Counted from the first letter of the stretch, positions 44,450-53,829 are shown. The stretch is 64,000 nucleotides of DNA from Microbacteriaceae bacterium (GCA_009780695.1 WQZN01000002.1:248001-312000); one strand, 5' to 3'. Numbers and translations: made by a program. Notes: generated by a model not told the origin, from the sequence alone.

Positions 44450-45322
44450 ATGACTGCGCAGCGGCGTTATGTCGAAGTCGACGTCTTCGGCCGTGCGCCG
44501 CTGACGGGCAACCCGGTCGCCGTCGTCATCGACGGCGACGGGCTCTCCGACGAGGCGATGCAGGCCTTCGCCTCGTGGACGAACCTGTCCGAGACGACGT
44601 TCCTGCTGCCGCCCTCGGACGAGGCCCGCGAGCAGGGCGCCGACTACCGCGTGCGCATCTTCACGCCCGGTGGCGAGCTGCCGTTCGCAGGGCATCCCAC
44701 GCTCGGCTCGGCCCACGCATGGCTCGGCTCGGGCGGCGTGCCCGCGCGCGAGGGCGTCGTCGTGCAGGAATGCGGCATCGGCCTCGTCGAGCTGCGCCGT
44801 GACGAGCACGGGCTCGCGTTCGAGGCGCCGGGGTTCCTGCGCGCGGGCGCGGTCGACGAGGCGGACCTCGTCAAGGCATCCGTCGCCCTCGGCATCTGGC
44901 AGGACGCGATCGTGTCGTCCCAGTGGGTCGACAACGGGCCGGGCTGGCTCGCGCTCGAGGTGGCGTCGGTCGACGAGCTGCTGGCGCTGGCGCCGCGGAT
45001 GTCCGACTTCGGCGACCTGAAGCTCGGCGTCTTCGCGCAGTACGACGCCGATGACGCCGAGGGGCGCCTCATCGAGGTGCGTGCCTTCGTGCCCGGCCTC
45101 GGCGTCCCCGAGGACCCGGTGACCGGCTCGCTCAACGCCGGCCTCGCCCGCTGGCTGATCGAGTCGGGGCGGGTCGATGGTTCGTACCTCGCGGGCCAGG
45201 GCCATGCGATCGGGCGCGACGGGCTCGTGCGCGTGACGCTCGACCGCGACGAGGCGAGCGGCGACCGCATCTGGGTCGGCGGTCAGACCCAGACCCTGGT
45301 GACGGGCGAGCTCGCCCTGTAG
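44450..45322 (+). CDS. PhzF-family isomerase/epimerase-like protein
   Basis: 290-aa protein with the two-lobed diaminopimelate-epimerase-like fold of PhzF/YddE. The catalytic Glu is E48 in NLSETTFLL. The conserved patch FTPGGELPFAGHPTLGSA and the C-terminal PGLGVPEDPVTGSLNAGLA are family hallmarks. It starts 12 bp after serA with AACGGAGG as ribosome site, so it is probably co-transcribed. No phenazine genes are around, so the real substrate is unknown. Confidence 0.9.
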   Translation: MTAQRRYVEVDVFGRAPLTGNPVAVVIDGDGLSDEAMQAFASWTNLSETTFLLPPSDEAREQGADYRVRIFTPGGELPFAGHPTLGSAHAWLGSGGVPAREGVVVQECGIGLVELRRDEHGLAFEAPGFLRAGAVDEADLVKASVALGIWQDAIVSSQWVDNGPGWLALEVASVDELLALAPRMSDFGDLKLGVFAQYDADDAEGRLIEVRAFVPGLGVPEDPVTGSLNAGLARWLIESGRVDGSYLAGQGHAIGRDGLVRVTLDRDEASGDRIWVGGQTQTLVTGELAL

Positions 45323-45401
45323 CCGCGCCCGCGGGGGACGCACTCCGCAGCAGCGCCCGCGCGGCGAAGTCATCTCAGCGCCACAGCGCGGAACCCTCCC
45401 A

Positions 45402-45532
45402 CGCGGCGTCACTTGATGCGGCAATTGAGCGGTCTTTCCTGCATCACGCGACGCCGCGCGAACACTGGCCCTCGTCGCGGCGTCGACAAGTGTCGGAATG
45501 GCACGGGGTTTCCCGCACTTTGTGACGCCGCG
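45402..45532. repeat. Family 3: two tandem 57-bp palindromes
   Basis: Elements 45402-45458 and 45476-45532 are both 57 bp. Each begins CGCGGCGTC and ends GACGCCGCG. The first pairs over 18 nt with two mismatches (CGCGGCGTCACTTGATGC), the second with CGCGGCGTCGACAAGTG. They fill most of the 304-bp gap between the phzF-like gene and leuB; otherwise I see no gene there, only a GC-rich stretch 45323-45400 and the leuB promoter region. Confidence 0.85.
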
Positions 45533-45626
45533 TGGGTTGATTGCGGGCGAGGTGCACTGGAGAAGCGCTGGAGAAGCACCGGAGACCCGGCGCAATCGGC
45601 CGCACCGCGGCCCGTAGGCTTGAGCC

Positions 45627-46679
45627 ATGCCCCGCACCGTCAAACTCGCAGTCATCCCCGGTGACGGCATCGGCCCCGAGGTCGTCGCCGAAGCGCTCAA
45701 GGTTCTCGACGCGGCAGCCGCCGGCGCCGACGTCGTCTTCGAGAAGACCGAGTACAAGCTCGGTGCGGGCCGGTTCCTCGAAGACGGGCAGGTCCTGCCC
45801 GAGGCCGAGTTCGCCGCGATCAAGCAGGCGGATGCCATCATGCTCGGTGCCGTCGGCGGCACGCCCAACGACCCCCGCCTGGCGGGCGCCAACATCGAGC
45901 GCGGCCTGCTGCTGAAGCTGCGCTTCGAGCTCGACCACTATGTCAACCTGCGCCCGACGGTCGTGTACCCGACGGTCGAGAGCCCGCTCAGGAACCCCGG
46001 CGACGTCGACTTCCTCGTCGTGCGCGAGGGCACCGAGGGGCCCTACGTCGGCAACGGCGGCAGCATCCGCGTCGGCACGCCGCACGAGGTCGCCAACGAG
46101 GTCAGCGTCAACACGGCCTACGGAGTCGAGCGGGTCGTGCGGTTCGCGTTCGCGCAGGCATCCGGCCGCCGCAAGAGGCTGACGCTCGTGCACAAGACCA
46201 ACGTGCTCACCTTCGCGGGCGGGCTGTGGAAGCGCACGACCGACCGCGTCGCGGGCGAGTTCCCCGACGTCGCGGTCGACTACCTGCACGTCGACGCGGC
46301 GACGATCTTCCTCGTCACCGACCCTGCTAGATTCGACGTCATAGTCACCGACAACCTGTTCGGCGACATCCTCACCGACCTGGCCGGCGCGATCAGCGGC
46401 GGCATCGGGCTGGCGGCCTCGGGCAACATCAACCCCGACGGCACGTTCCCCAGCATGTTCGAGCCCGTCCACGGCTCGGCCCCCGACATCGCCGGTCAGC
46501 AGATCGCGGATCCGACGGCAGCCATCCTGTCCGTCGCGCTGATGCTGAGCCATCTGGGGCTCCAGGACGCCTCCGCCAAGGTCTCCGCAGCGGTCCGTTC
46601 CGACATCGCATCGCGTGCCGGCCGGCGCCCCACGGCAGCCGTCGGCGACGCCATCGCCGAGCTGGTCCTCAACAACTAA
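45627..46679 (+). CDS. leuB: 3-isopropylmalate dehydrogenase
   Basis: 350-aa beta-decarboxylating dehydrogenase of leucine synthesis. Start [20 protein letters not shown] is typical. [21 protein letters not shown] holds substrate-binding Arg residues, [10 protein letters not shown] the catalytic Lys, and [20 protein letters not shown] the metal-binding Asp residues. Actinobacterial-type length. Transcribed with ilvE, which follows after 9 bp. Confidence 0.95.
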   Translation: MPRTVKLAVIPGDGIGPEVVAEALKVLDAAAAGADVVFEKTEYKLGAGRFLEDGQVLPEAEFAAIKQADAIMLGAVGGTPNDPRLAGANIERGLLLKLRFELDHYVNLRPTVVYPTVESPLRNPGDVDFLVVREGTEGPYVGNGGSIRVGTPHEVANEVSVNTAYGVERVVRFAFAQASGRRKRLTLVHKTNVLTFAGGLWKRTTDRVAGEFPDVAVDYLHVDAATIFLVTDPARFDVIVTDNLFGDILTDLAGAISGGIGLAASGNINPDGTFPSMFEPVHGSAPDIAGQQIADPTAAILSVALMLSHLGLQDASAKVSAAVRSDIASRAGRRPTAAVGDAIAELVLNN

Positions 46680-46688
46680 GGTTTCACC

Positions 46689-47816
46689 ATGTCGCTCTCG
46701 CTCAACCTCACCGACGTGACCCCTCTGCAGTTCGCGGTGACCCCCAACCCGGCGCCGAAGGCCGACGCCGAGCGTGAGGAGATCCTCGCCAACCCGGGCT
46801 TCGGCCAGTACTTCACGGACCACATGGTCCAGATCCACTGGAGCGAACGCGGCGACTGGCACCGGGCCGCGGTCGAGCCCTACGGCAAGATCTCGCTCGA
46901 CCCGGCGGCCGCGGTGCTGCACTACGGCCAGGAGATCTTCGAGGGTCTCAAGGCGTTCCGTCATGCCGACGGCTCCATCTGGACGTTCCGCCCCGACCAG
47001 AACGGCCTGCGTCTGCAGCGCTCGGCGCGCCGCCTCGCGCTGCCCGAGCTGCCCGTCCCGCTCTTCCTCGAGTCGCTCAAGCAGCTCGTGCGGGCGGATG
47101 CCGCATGGGTCCCCGGCGGCGGCGAGACGAGCCTCTACCTGCGCCCCTTCATGTTCGCGTCCGAGTCGTTCCTCGGCGTGCGCGCGGCGAAGAAGGTCTA
47201 CTACTTCGTGATCGCGAGCCCGGCCGGTGCGTACTTCAAGGGCGGCGTGAAGCCCGTCTCCATCTGGCTGTCGACCGAGTACCAGCGCGCCGCCCACGGC
47301 GGCACGGGCGCGGCGAAGACCGGCGGCAACTACGCGGCCTCGTTGCTGCCCCAGCAGGAGGCGTACGCTCAGGGCTGCGACCAGGTGCTGTTCCTGCAGG
47401 ACGGCAACCTCGAAGAGCTCGGCGGCATGAACGTCGTGCTCGTGAAGAAGGACGGCACGCTCGTCACGCCGGCATCCGACAGCATCCTCGAGGGCGTCAC
47501 GCGCGACTCGCTGCTGCAGATCGCCGCCGACCGCGGTCACGCGATCGAGCGCCGCCCGGTCTCGCTCGAGGAATGGCGCGACGGCGCCGCGAGCGGCGAG
47601 ATCGTCGAGGCCTTCGCGTGCGGCACGGCCGCGGTCGTGAGCCCGATCGGCGTGCTCAAGGCGAAGGACTTCTCGATCGAGATGCCCGAGACCACCGCGG
47701 ACTCGCTCGTGCTCTCGCTGCGGGGGGAGCTCACCGACATCCAGTACGGCCGTATCGAGGACACCCGCGGGTGGATGTACCGCCTCGACGCGGGCGCCGA
47801 GGGCGGGGCCGCCTGA
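46689..47816 (+). CDS. ilvE: Branched-chain amino acid aminotransferase
   Basis: 375-aa fold-type IV PLP enzyme for the last step of Val, Ile and Leu synthesis. Blocks: LHYGQEIFEGLKAFRHADGS, LRPFMFASESFLGV, GGTGAAKTGGNYAASLLPQ near the PLP lysine, and LEELGGMNVVLV. The last base of its TGA is the A of the ATG of the next gene (TGATG), so the FAH-fold gene is translationally coupled. Confidence 0.95.
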   Translation: MSLSLNLTDVTPLQFAVTPNPAPKADAEREEILANPGFGQYFTDHMVQIHWSERGDWHRAAVEPYGKISLDPAAAVLHYGQEIFEGLKAFRHADGSIWTFRPDQNGLRLQRSARRLALPELPVPLFLESLKQLVRADAAWVPGGGETSLYLRPFMFASESFLGVRAAKKVYYFVIASPAGAYFKGGVKPVSIWLSTEYQRAAHGGTGAAKTGGNYAASLLPQQEAYAQGCDQVLFLQDGNLEELGGMNVVLVKKDGTLVTPASDSILEGVTRDSLLQIAADRGHAIERRPVSLEEWRDGAASGEIVEAFACGTAAVVSPIGVLKAKDFSIEMPETTADSLVLSLRGELTDIQYGRIEDTRGWMYRLDAGAEGGAA

Positions 47817-48598
47817 TGAAGGTCGGCCGCTTCAGCCGCGAGGGCGTGCTCAACTACGGCGTCCTCGACCCCGAGGAGCAGGAGTGGGTCGTGCTCAAAG
47901 GCGACCCGATGTTCGCGGGCTACGACCCGACCGGCGAGCGCGTGAAGATCACGGAGGTCACGCTCGTGGCCCCCGTCATCCCGCGCTCGAAGGTGATCGG
48001 CGTGGGCAAGAACTACGCCGAGCACGTGGCGGAGATGAAGGACGTCACGGGCGGCGACGCCCCGAGCCAGCCGCTGCTCTTCCTCAAGCCGAACACCGCC
48101 GTCATCGGCCCGAACGAGCCCATCGTGCTGCCGGCGATCTCGGATCGCGTCGAACACGAGGGCGAGCTCGTCGTCGTGATCGGCAAGGTCGCGAAGAACG
48201 TGCCGGCCGAGCGCGCGCTCGAGTACGTCTACGGCTACACGATCGGCAACGACGTGACGGCGCGCGACCTGCAGGTCGCCGACGGGCAGTGGACGCGCGG
48301 CAAGGGCTTCGACACCTTCGCGCCGCTCGGCCCGGTCATCGAGACCGAGTTCGATGCGGCGGATGCCCAGCTGCAGGTCCGTGTCAACGGCCAGATCTGC
48401 CAGGACGGCAACACCGCCGACCTGATCTTCGGCATCCCCGAGATCATCGCCCACGCCTCGCAGGCCTTCACGCTGCTGCCGGGCGACGTCATCATGACGG
48501 GCACGCCGTCGGGCGTGGGGCCGATCGTCGCGGGCGACACGGTCGAGGTCGAGATCGAGGGCCTCGGCATCCTGCGCAATCCGGTCAAGGCATCCTGA
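47816..48598 (+). CDS. Fumarylacetoacetate hydrolase family protein
   Basis: 260-aa FAH-fold enzyme. An N-terminal mini-domain is followed by SKVIGVGKNYAEHVAEMKD, RVEHEGELVVVIGK (metal-binding Glu), YTIGNDVTARDLQ and GDVIMTGTPSGVGPI, the FAH hydrolase/decarboxylase core. Relatives cleave or decarboxylate 2-keto acids such as oxaloacetate or acylpyruvates. The start overlaps the ilvE stop. gltX follows after 18 bp. Exact reaction unknown; a housekeeping role in repairing or disposing of keto acids made by the ilv/leu enzymes is a guess. Confidence 0.88.
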   Translation: MKVGRFSREGVLNYGVLDPEEQEWVVLKGDPMFAGYDPTGERVKITEVTLVAPVIPRSKVIGVGKNYAEHVAEMKDVTGGDAPSQPLLFLKPNTAVIGPNEPIVLPAISDRVEHEGELVVVIGKVAKNVPAERALEYVYGYTIGNDVTARDLQVADGQWTRGKGFDTFAPLGPVIETEFDAADAQLQVRVNGQICQDGNTADLIFGIPEIIAHASQAFTLLPGDVIMTGTPSGVGPIVAGDTVEVEIEGLGILRNPVKAS

Positions 48599-48616
48599 CG
48601 GCATAAAATCGAGGGG

Positions 48617-50131
48617 ATGTCTGCCAACGCTGCGTACCCCTTCTCGACCGCGACCGGCGCCGACGTGCGCGTGCGGTTCTGCCCCTCGCCGACCGGAACG
48701 CCGCACGTCGGCCTGATCCGCACGGCGCTGTTCAACTGGGCGTACGCCCGGCACAACGGCGGCAAGCTCGTGTTCCGCATCGAGGACACCGACGCCGCGC
48801 GCGACAGCCAGGAGAGCCTCGAGCAGGTCGTCGACGGCCTGACCTGGCTCGGCATCGACTGGGACGAGGGCCTGAACGTCGGCGGCCCCTATGCGCCGTA
48901 CCGTCAGTCCGAGCGCTACGACCTGTACCGCGAGGTCGTCGCGAAGCTGCTCGAGTCGGGCCACGCCTACGAGTCGTTCTCGAACGCCGACGAGATCGAC
49001 GCGCGCAACGACGCCAACGGCCGCCCGCGCGCCCAGGGCTACGACAACTTCGACCGCGACCTGACCGACGAGCAGAAGGCCGCGTTCCGCGCCGAGGGTC
49101 GAGAGCCGGCGATCCGCCTGCGCGTGCCCGACGAGGACATCTGGTTCGACGACCTGATCCGCGGCGAGGTGACCTTCCCCGCCGGCTCCTTCGGCGACTT
49201 CGTCATCGTGCGCCCGAACGGGCACCCGCTCTACACGCTCGTCAACCCCGTCGACGACGCGGTCATGCAGATCACCCACGTGCTGCGCGGCGAGGACCTG
49301 ATGCCCTCGACCGGGCGCCAGATCGTGCTGTACCGCGCGCTCATCGACCTCGGCTACACGACCTTCGTGCCGCGTTTCGCGCACATGCCGCTCGTGCTCG
49401 GCGAGGGCAACAAGAAGCTCTCGAAGCGCGCGCCCGAGGCGAACCTGTTCCACCACCGCGACCGCGGCTTCATCCCCGAAGGCCTCGACAACTACCTCGC
49501 TCTGCTCGGCTGGGGCTTCTCGGCCGACCGCGACGTGTTCTCGCGCGACGAGCTCGTCGAGAAGTTCGACATCGCCGACGTGAACCCGAACCCGGCGCGC
49601 TTCGACCAGAAGAAGGCCGAGTCGATCAACGGCGACCACATCCGCCTGCTCGACGTCGCCGACTTCGCGGAGCGGACGGTTCCCTACCTGCAGGCGGCGG
49701 GCGTGTTCGAGGATGCCCCGACCGAGGCGCAGCGCGCCGTGCTGCTCCAGGCCGCCCCGCTCGTGCAGGAGCGCATGCAGCTGCTGGGCGAGGCGCCCGG
49801 CATGCTCGGCTTCCTGTTCACCAGCGCCGAGGCGCTGCAGTACGACGACGACGCGCTGCAGGCGCTGACGGATGACGCGAAGCCGGTGCTCGCGGCATCC
49901 CAGGCCGCCCTCGCCGCCCTGGGGGAGTGGGGCACCGCCGCGATCGAGGAAGCCCTGCGCACAGCCCTCATCGACGGCCTCGGCCTCAAGCCGCGCAATG
50001 CCTTCGGTGCGCTGCGCGTGGCCGCGTCGGGGCGACGCGTGTCGCCGCCGCTGTTCGAGTCGTTCGAGATCCTTGGCCGCGACGAGACGCTCGCGCGCCT
50101 CGCGAAGCTCGCGGCGCGCCTCGAGGCGTGA
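48617..50131 (+). CDS. gltX: Glutamyl-tRNA synthetase
   Basis: 504-aa class I synthetase. The HIGH-equivalent is in [20 protein letters not shown] and the KMSKS-equivalent is [33 protein letters not shown] and [17 protein letters not shown] are typical GluRS blocks; the helical anticodon-binding domain forms the C-terminus. In actinobacteria this enzyme is normally non-discriminating, charging tRNA-Gln as well, and the tRNA-Gln gene follows directly. Confidence 0.97.
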   Translation: MSANAAYPFSTATGADVRVRFCPSPTGTPHVGLIRTALFNWAYARHNGGKLVFRIEDTDAARDSQESLEQVVDGLTWLGIDWDEGLNVGGPYAPYRQSERYDLYREVVAKLLESGHAYESFSNADEIDARNDANGRPRAQGYDNFDRDLTDEQKAAFRAEGREPAIRLRVPDEDIWFDDLIRGEVTFPAGSFGDFVIVRPNGHPLYTLVNPVDDAVMQITHVLRGEDLMPSTGRQIVLYRALIDLGYTTFVPRFAHMPLVLGEGNKKLSKRAPEANLFHHRDRGFIPEGLDNYLALLGWGFSADRDVFSRDELVEKFDIADVNPNPARFDQKKAESINGDHIRLLDVADFAERTVPYLQAAGVFEDAPTEAQRAVLLQAAPLVQERMQLLGEAPGMLGFLFTSAEALQYDDDALQALTDDAKPVLAASQAALAALGEWGTAAIEEALRTALIDGLGLKPRNAFGALRVAASGRRVSPPLFESFEILGRDETLARLAKLAARLEA

Positions 50132-50259
50132 CCTCGGTGGTCGGGCCGCCTCGCGAGGGGCGGCCCGACCACGGCATGCGGGGCCGACGCCTCGATTTCA
50201 GAACAGCCGCCCTCATCGGGTAAAGTGTTCTCTTGTGCCCGAGCTTCGGTTCCGGCCAT

Positions 50260-50330
50260 TGGGGTATGGTGTAATTGGCAACACGGCTGATTCTGGTTCA
50301 GTTGTTCTTGGTTCGAGTCCAGGTACCCCA
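50260..50330 (+). tRNA. trnQ: tRNA-Gln, anticodon CTG
   Basis: 71-nt cloverleaf. Acceptor stem TGGGGTA/TACCCCA is perfect; D-arm GTGT/ACAC with loop AATTGGCA; anticodon arm CTGA/TCAG with loop TTCTGGT giving anticodon CTG; T-arm TTGG/CCAG with loop TTCGAGT. CCA is not followed by an encoded tail. The sequence TAAAGT at 50221 is a plausible -10 box. Confidence 0.96.
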
Positions 50331-50350
50331 GCACTGGTTGAGACAGTGTG

Positions 50351-50377
50351 AAACCCCCGGTTTACCGGGGGTTTTTC
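50351..50377 (+). terminator. Intrinsic terminator of tRNA-Gln
   Basis: AAACCCCCGG, TTTA, CCGGGGGTTTTT: a 7-bp GC stem extended by A-U pairs and followed by a U-tract, 20 bp past the tRNA. Confidence 0.92.
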
Positions 50378-50506
50378 TCATGTCTGGGGTTGATTCGACC
50401 GGCCCTGGTCGGGCGCCGGAATCGGCCGGCTCAGTGACCAGGCCCCCGCCTCGGATCCGAGGCGCTGCGCATAGACTGCCCTCAGCAGTACCCCTGGGGG
50501 AGGGAT

Positions 50507-50812
50507 ATGGCAGGGCTATTCGTCGACGGGGCCGGTGTCGGCGCGCTCGTCTCGACGCTTGCAACGTCCGTCGGCACTTCCGACGCGTCCGCGGGTTCGG
50601 GGGATTCGGCGCTCAGGTCGCTGTCTTCCGGTGCGACCTCCGCGCCACTGGCCACCGCGCTCGACGACCTCGCTGGTCGCTACATCGGCCAGGCAGGTCA
50701 GCACGCCGAGTACGTCGCCGAGCTGACCGCGGCGCTCGCGCGTGTCGGCATCGTGCTCGAACAGGCCGACCAGCATCTCGCCCAGGCGGCCAGCCGGATG
50801 TCACCGCGATGA
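50507..50812 (+). CDS. ESX/EspC-like small helical protein
   Basis: 101-aa protein without signal peptide: a short Gly-rich start (MAGLFVDGAGVGALVSTLAT), a Ser/Ala-rich turn, then a long helix (ATALDDLAGRYIGQAGQHAE, YVAELTAALARVGIVLEQAD). The size and helix-turn-helix layout are those of small type VII secretion (ESX/EspC-like) proteins, although no WXG motif is present. GGAGGG lies about 7 nt before the ATG. Its TGA overlaps the ATG of the large hydrolase gene, so the two are made together, as expected for a secretion partner. Assignment rests on context more than on motif. Confidence 0.55.
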   Translation: MAGLFVDGAGVGALVSTLATSVGTSDASAGSGDSALRSLSSGATSAPLATALDDLAGRYIGQAGQHAEYVAELTAALARVGIVLEQADQHLAQAASRMSPR

Positions 50813-52626
50813 GCCTCAGCCTCTACGGCGCGGTGCAGACCGCTGACCTCACGTCCATCACCGACGACGGCGATGCGATCTACGCGGCCGCCCGCAGCTA
50901 CTACGGTGCGATGTCCGACATGGCTTACGACTCGTCGCACGCGTCGACCTCATGGAGTTCGCTGCCGGATGTGCTGCGGGCGGATGCGCTGACGCCCGCG
51001 CTGGAGCCCCTGATGCGCCCTGCGCAGCAGCTTGCAGATGACTTGCTGCGGTCGGCTGAGGCGTTGGTGAGCGCGGCATCGGCGGCACGGGACGAGATCG
51101 CCGACTTGAAGCGGCGGCGGGCGCGGCTCGTCACGGACATTGAAGCTTTCCACTCGTCGGCTGCGGGGAAGGCCGAGGCGCACATCCGACAGCAGGCGGC
51201 CTGGGGCGACGTCGGCGGCGCTCTGGTTTCGCTCGCCATGTCCTGGAACGAGGTTCCGGCGTTGGTGGCCGAGGAATACGCGCTCCGGCTGAGAGCGAGC
51301 GTGTTCAACATGGATGTCGAGGGCACGCTGACCGACTTGGCCAAACGTTTCGATGGCATCGACGCGGGATCCCGCGGCACCGACCGACTGCCGGACATCG
51401 GGTCGCCTCGCGCCGTCGTCTCGCTGCTCGACGAGGGTGTGGCGCCGAGCGCGGTCGCCGCTCTGACGGGGGAGAGTATCGGCGCGCTGTTCACGGGGAT
51501 GTCCGAGAAGCAGGTCGAGAAGGCGCTGCAGAAGAACAGTGCGCTCGATGCCTGGGCCGCCGGGCTGACACCGGCTCAGGCGGCCGCGTGGTGGGCCTCG
51601 CTGAGCAAGAAGCAGCAGGCCGGGGCCATCGCGGGTGCACCCGTCATCATCGGGGCTCTGAACGGCATACCCGCGCTGTCGCGTGTGGCGGCGAACAAGA
51701 AGAACGCGGCAAGCCAATTGCGTGCGGCGCAATCGAGAGTGCAAACGCTCGAGGACCAAATGGGGTCCTACCCGCCGCCACCGGCCGACCAGTACGCCCA
51801 AATGACCAACGAGTTGAAGATCGTCAACCACGAGATCTCATTCCTGAAATCGGCCACAGGGCCTAACGCCAGTGTTCAGCTCTACCTCTTCGACCCGGCG
51901 AACTCGCGCATCGTCCAGATGATCGGGACACCGAGCCCGGCGACCAAGCACGTCATCACCTACGTGCCGGGCACGTTCACCAGCATGGACTCCTTCTATA
52001 CCCGGGGTAGCCAGCAGATCGCGACCTACCTGCAGGGCCACAGCCCCGATGCCACCGTGGCGTTCGTATACAAGGACGGCCTGTTTCCGGGCGAGAACGA
52101 TCCGACCGGCGCCACGAACCTTCTGCGGATCGAGGAAGCGAACGACGCTGTCGCAGCAGCCGCTGATGGCTCGAAGCTCGCGGCGTTCCAAACGGGTCTT
52201 GCGGCATCCGATCCGGAACTCGGTTCAGCAGCGCACGTCGCAATTGGCCATTCGTGGGGCCTGACCGATGTGACGAGCTCAGAAGTGGCGGGAGCGCACT
52301 ACAACCAGGTCATCTCGCTCTCTGGTGCTGGAATGTTGCCGCAGTGGGCGCCGAGCCCGCACACGACCTACACCGATTTCAGCTACTACGACATCCTCCA
52401 GGAGGCTCAGCGCCTGCCGGGGCATCCCGTTTGGGCTGGTGACGTGCCGCGCATGAACCCCGCGTTCCAACACGGCGCCTACTATGTGAACTCCGACGCT
52501 TACGCGGGAATCAATCCGATCAAAATCGAAGGCCAGCTTCTGGACAACCACAACCTCATCCAGTCGGCGTCCCGCGCGAATGCGCAGGTTCTCGCCGATC
52601 TGAAGCAGCAGGTTTTCGAGCGATGA
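50809..52626 (+). CDS. T7SS-like DUF1023 alpha/beta-hydrolase with N-terminal ESX-type region
   Basis: 605-aa protein, no Sec signal. Residues 1 to about 170 are helical and ESX-like (HASTSWSSLPDVLRADA in place of the usual W-x-L...Y-A-P pattern, then a coiled-coil region DEIADLKRRRARLVTDIEAF). Residues 250-300 hold a hallmark of DUF1023 proteins, AAWWASLSKKQQAGAIAGAP and IGALNGIPALSR. From about 350 on comes an alpha/beta-hydrolase domain: VITYVPGTFTSMDSF, the nucleophile elbow GHSWG with S482, VISLSGAGM and the probable catalytic His in LDNHNLI near 581. Probably a secreted esterase/lipase. Overlaps both neighbours by 4 bp. No ESX core genes are in the window. Confidence 0.8.
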   Translation: MSLSLYGAVQTADLTSITDDGDAIYAAARSYYGAMSDMAYDSSHASTSWSSLPDVLRADALTPALEPLMRPAQQLADDLLRSAEALVSAASAARDEIADLKRRRARLVTDIEAFHSSAAGKAEAHIRQQAAWGDVGGALVSLAMSWNEVPALVAEEYALRLRASVFNMDVEGTLTDLAKRFDGIDAGSRGTDRLPDIGSPRAVVSLLDEGVAPSAVAALTGESIGALFTGMSEKQVEKALQKNSALDAWAAGLTPAQAAAWWASLSKKQQAGAIAGAPVIIGALNGIPALSRVAANKKNAASQLRAAQSRVQTLEDQMGSYPPPPADQYAQMTNELKIVNHEISFLKSATGPNASVQLYLFDPANSRIVQMIGTPSPATKHVITYVPGTFTSMDSFYTRGSQQIATYLQGHSPDATVAFVYKDGLFPGENDPTGATNLLRIEEANDAVAAAADGSKLAAFQTGLAASDPELGSAAHVAIGHSWGLTDVTSSEVAGAHYNQVISLSGAGMLPQWAPSPHTTYTDFSYYDILQEAQRLPGHPVWAGDVPRMNPAFQHGAYYVNSDAYAGINPIKIEGQLLDNHNLIQSASRANAQVLADLKQQVFER

Positions 52627-53153
52627 GGCGGCGGCTCGTTGTCGGCATCGTCGTGGCCGCTGGCGCCATATCTCTCGGAGGATGCTCGATGAATCCAGGC
52701 CAGGGGCAGCCCACTTCAAGCCCTTCAGCGCACGCGACAGGCCCCCTGACGTGGCAAGCGGCCAAGGCGTCAACACAGGCGACGGAACTTGCTATCGCCC
52801 GGCAGATCGATGCGAGCGAGGTGGCAAACATCTCGCAGCAGAAGACCGGAACTCTGCTCTCCTGCAGCGATTCGACCTGGCAGTGGACCGGTGACACTAC
52901 GGTGACGATGAAAACTCCATCCGACCCCAAGTTCGTCCTCGACGACCTTGAAAAGCACTGGTCGGGCCAGGATGGCTTCAACGCCAAGCTGACGACATCG
53001 CAATCCGACGGGCGCTCGGAGCTGCTGATCGGTCGGGGCGCTACCGAGACCTACATCGTCGCGCCAACCAATGATCACAGCGGATTCGATATCTCATCGT
53101 TCTCCGACTGCTTCAAACTGGCGCCCTCCGATGATCCAGGTGCGCGGTACTAG
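52623..53153 (+). CDS. Lipoprotein paralogue 1 (candidate immunity/partner of the hydrolase)
   Basis: 176-aa predicted lipoprotein: signal peptide MRRRLVVGIVVAAGAISLGG with lipobox Cys21, then a Ser/Pro/Thr-rich linker and a globular domain. C81 (TLLSCSDSTWQWTGDT) and C163 (SFSDCFKL) are shared with the next gene and may form a disulfide. TWQAAKASTQATELAIARQI is also shared. No family known to me. Its ATG overlaps the hydrolase TGA, so it is produced with the hydrolase and would be anchored on the outer face of the membrane. GC is lower here (57% in one 60-nt row counted). Confidence 0.78.
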   Translation: MRRRLVVGIVVAAGAISLGGCSMNPGQGQPTSSPSAHATGPLTWQAAKASTQATELAIARQIDASEVANISQQKTGTLLSCSDSTWQWTGDTTVTMKTPSDPKFVLDDLEKHWSGQDGFNAKLTTSQSDGRSELLIGRGATETYIVAPTNDHSGFDISSFSDCFKLAPSDDPGARY

Positions 53154-53277
53154 CAGCTGTACACGTCAGCCTTACAGTCCCGAGGAATCCGATCCAGTGC
53201 GCTGAGCCCGGATGCACTGCAGCGAGCCGCCGATATTGCTCCCCAATGACGGTGCCCCGTTGCCGAAAGAGCCTGAG

Positions 53278-53829
53278 ATGAGGCCACGTCTGATTATGCG
53301 GAGGGATGACGGTAAAGCCGCAAGGCGCCAGGGCAGGTTCATCGCGACAGTCGTGGCTGTCCTCTTGATTTCGGGGTGCTCAATGACCGGTCCGAATCGC
53401 ACGTTGCCCCCGACCTCGACCGCCGTGAGGTGGGAAACAGCAAAGGAAACAACTCAGGCAGAAGAGCTGGCAATCGCCCACCAGATTGACCCCGCCGAGG
53501 TGACGTCTGTCAGCCAGAATCCCAAGGGCACGCTGATGCAGTGCGACGCAAAAACGTGGCAGTGGACCGGCCACACGGCGGTCGGCATGAAAAACCCGGC
53601 GAACATGTCGGCAGTACTCGCCAGCGCAAGGTCGTACTGGTCCAGCCAGCCGGGTTTCACTGTCACGTCGGAGAAGGACACGAACGGCTCACCCGTTCTG
53701 GACATCGCTCGCGGAGACCACGAGGGCTACGCGGTCGGCCCGGGCTCTGACGGCAAGAGCTTGTGGATCGACTCCTACAGCGATTGCTTCACTGTGCCCG
53801 ATGACGTCTATCCAGGCGGGCGGTTCTAG
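53278..53829 (+). CDS. Lipoprotein paralogue 2
   Basis: 183-aa predicted lipoprotein related to the preceding one: basic N-terminus, hydrophobic stretch FIATVVAVLLISG and lipobox Cys34. The core has RWETAKETTQAEELAIAHQI, then C89 in LMQCDAKTWQWTGHT and C170 in SYSDCFTV, in the same order and spacing as the neighbour. Similarity is moderate (whole motifs kept, linkers changed), pointing to an old tandem duplication. It lies 124 bp after the first and may have its own promoter. ATG 53278 or 53296 are both possible starts. Confidence 0.75.
   Translation: MRPRLIMRRDDGKAARRQGRFIATVVAVLLISGCSMTGPNRTLPPTSTAVRWETAKETTQAEELAIAHQIDPAEVTSVSQNPKGTLMQCDAKTWQWTGHTAVGMKNPANMSAVLASARSYWSSQPGFTVTSEKDTNGSPVLDIARGDHEGYAVGPGSDGKSLWIDSYSDCFTVPDDVYPGGRF

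Noticed and set aside
44450-45322. Phenazine biosynthesis locus
   Set aside because: PhzF-like proteins are common stand-alone enzymes and no other phz genes are present.
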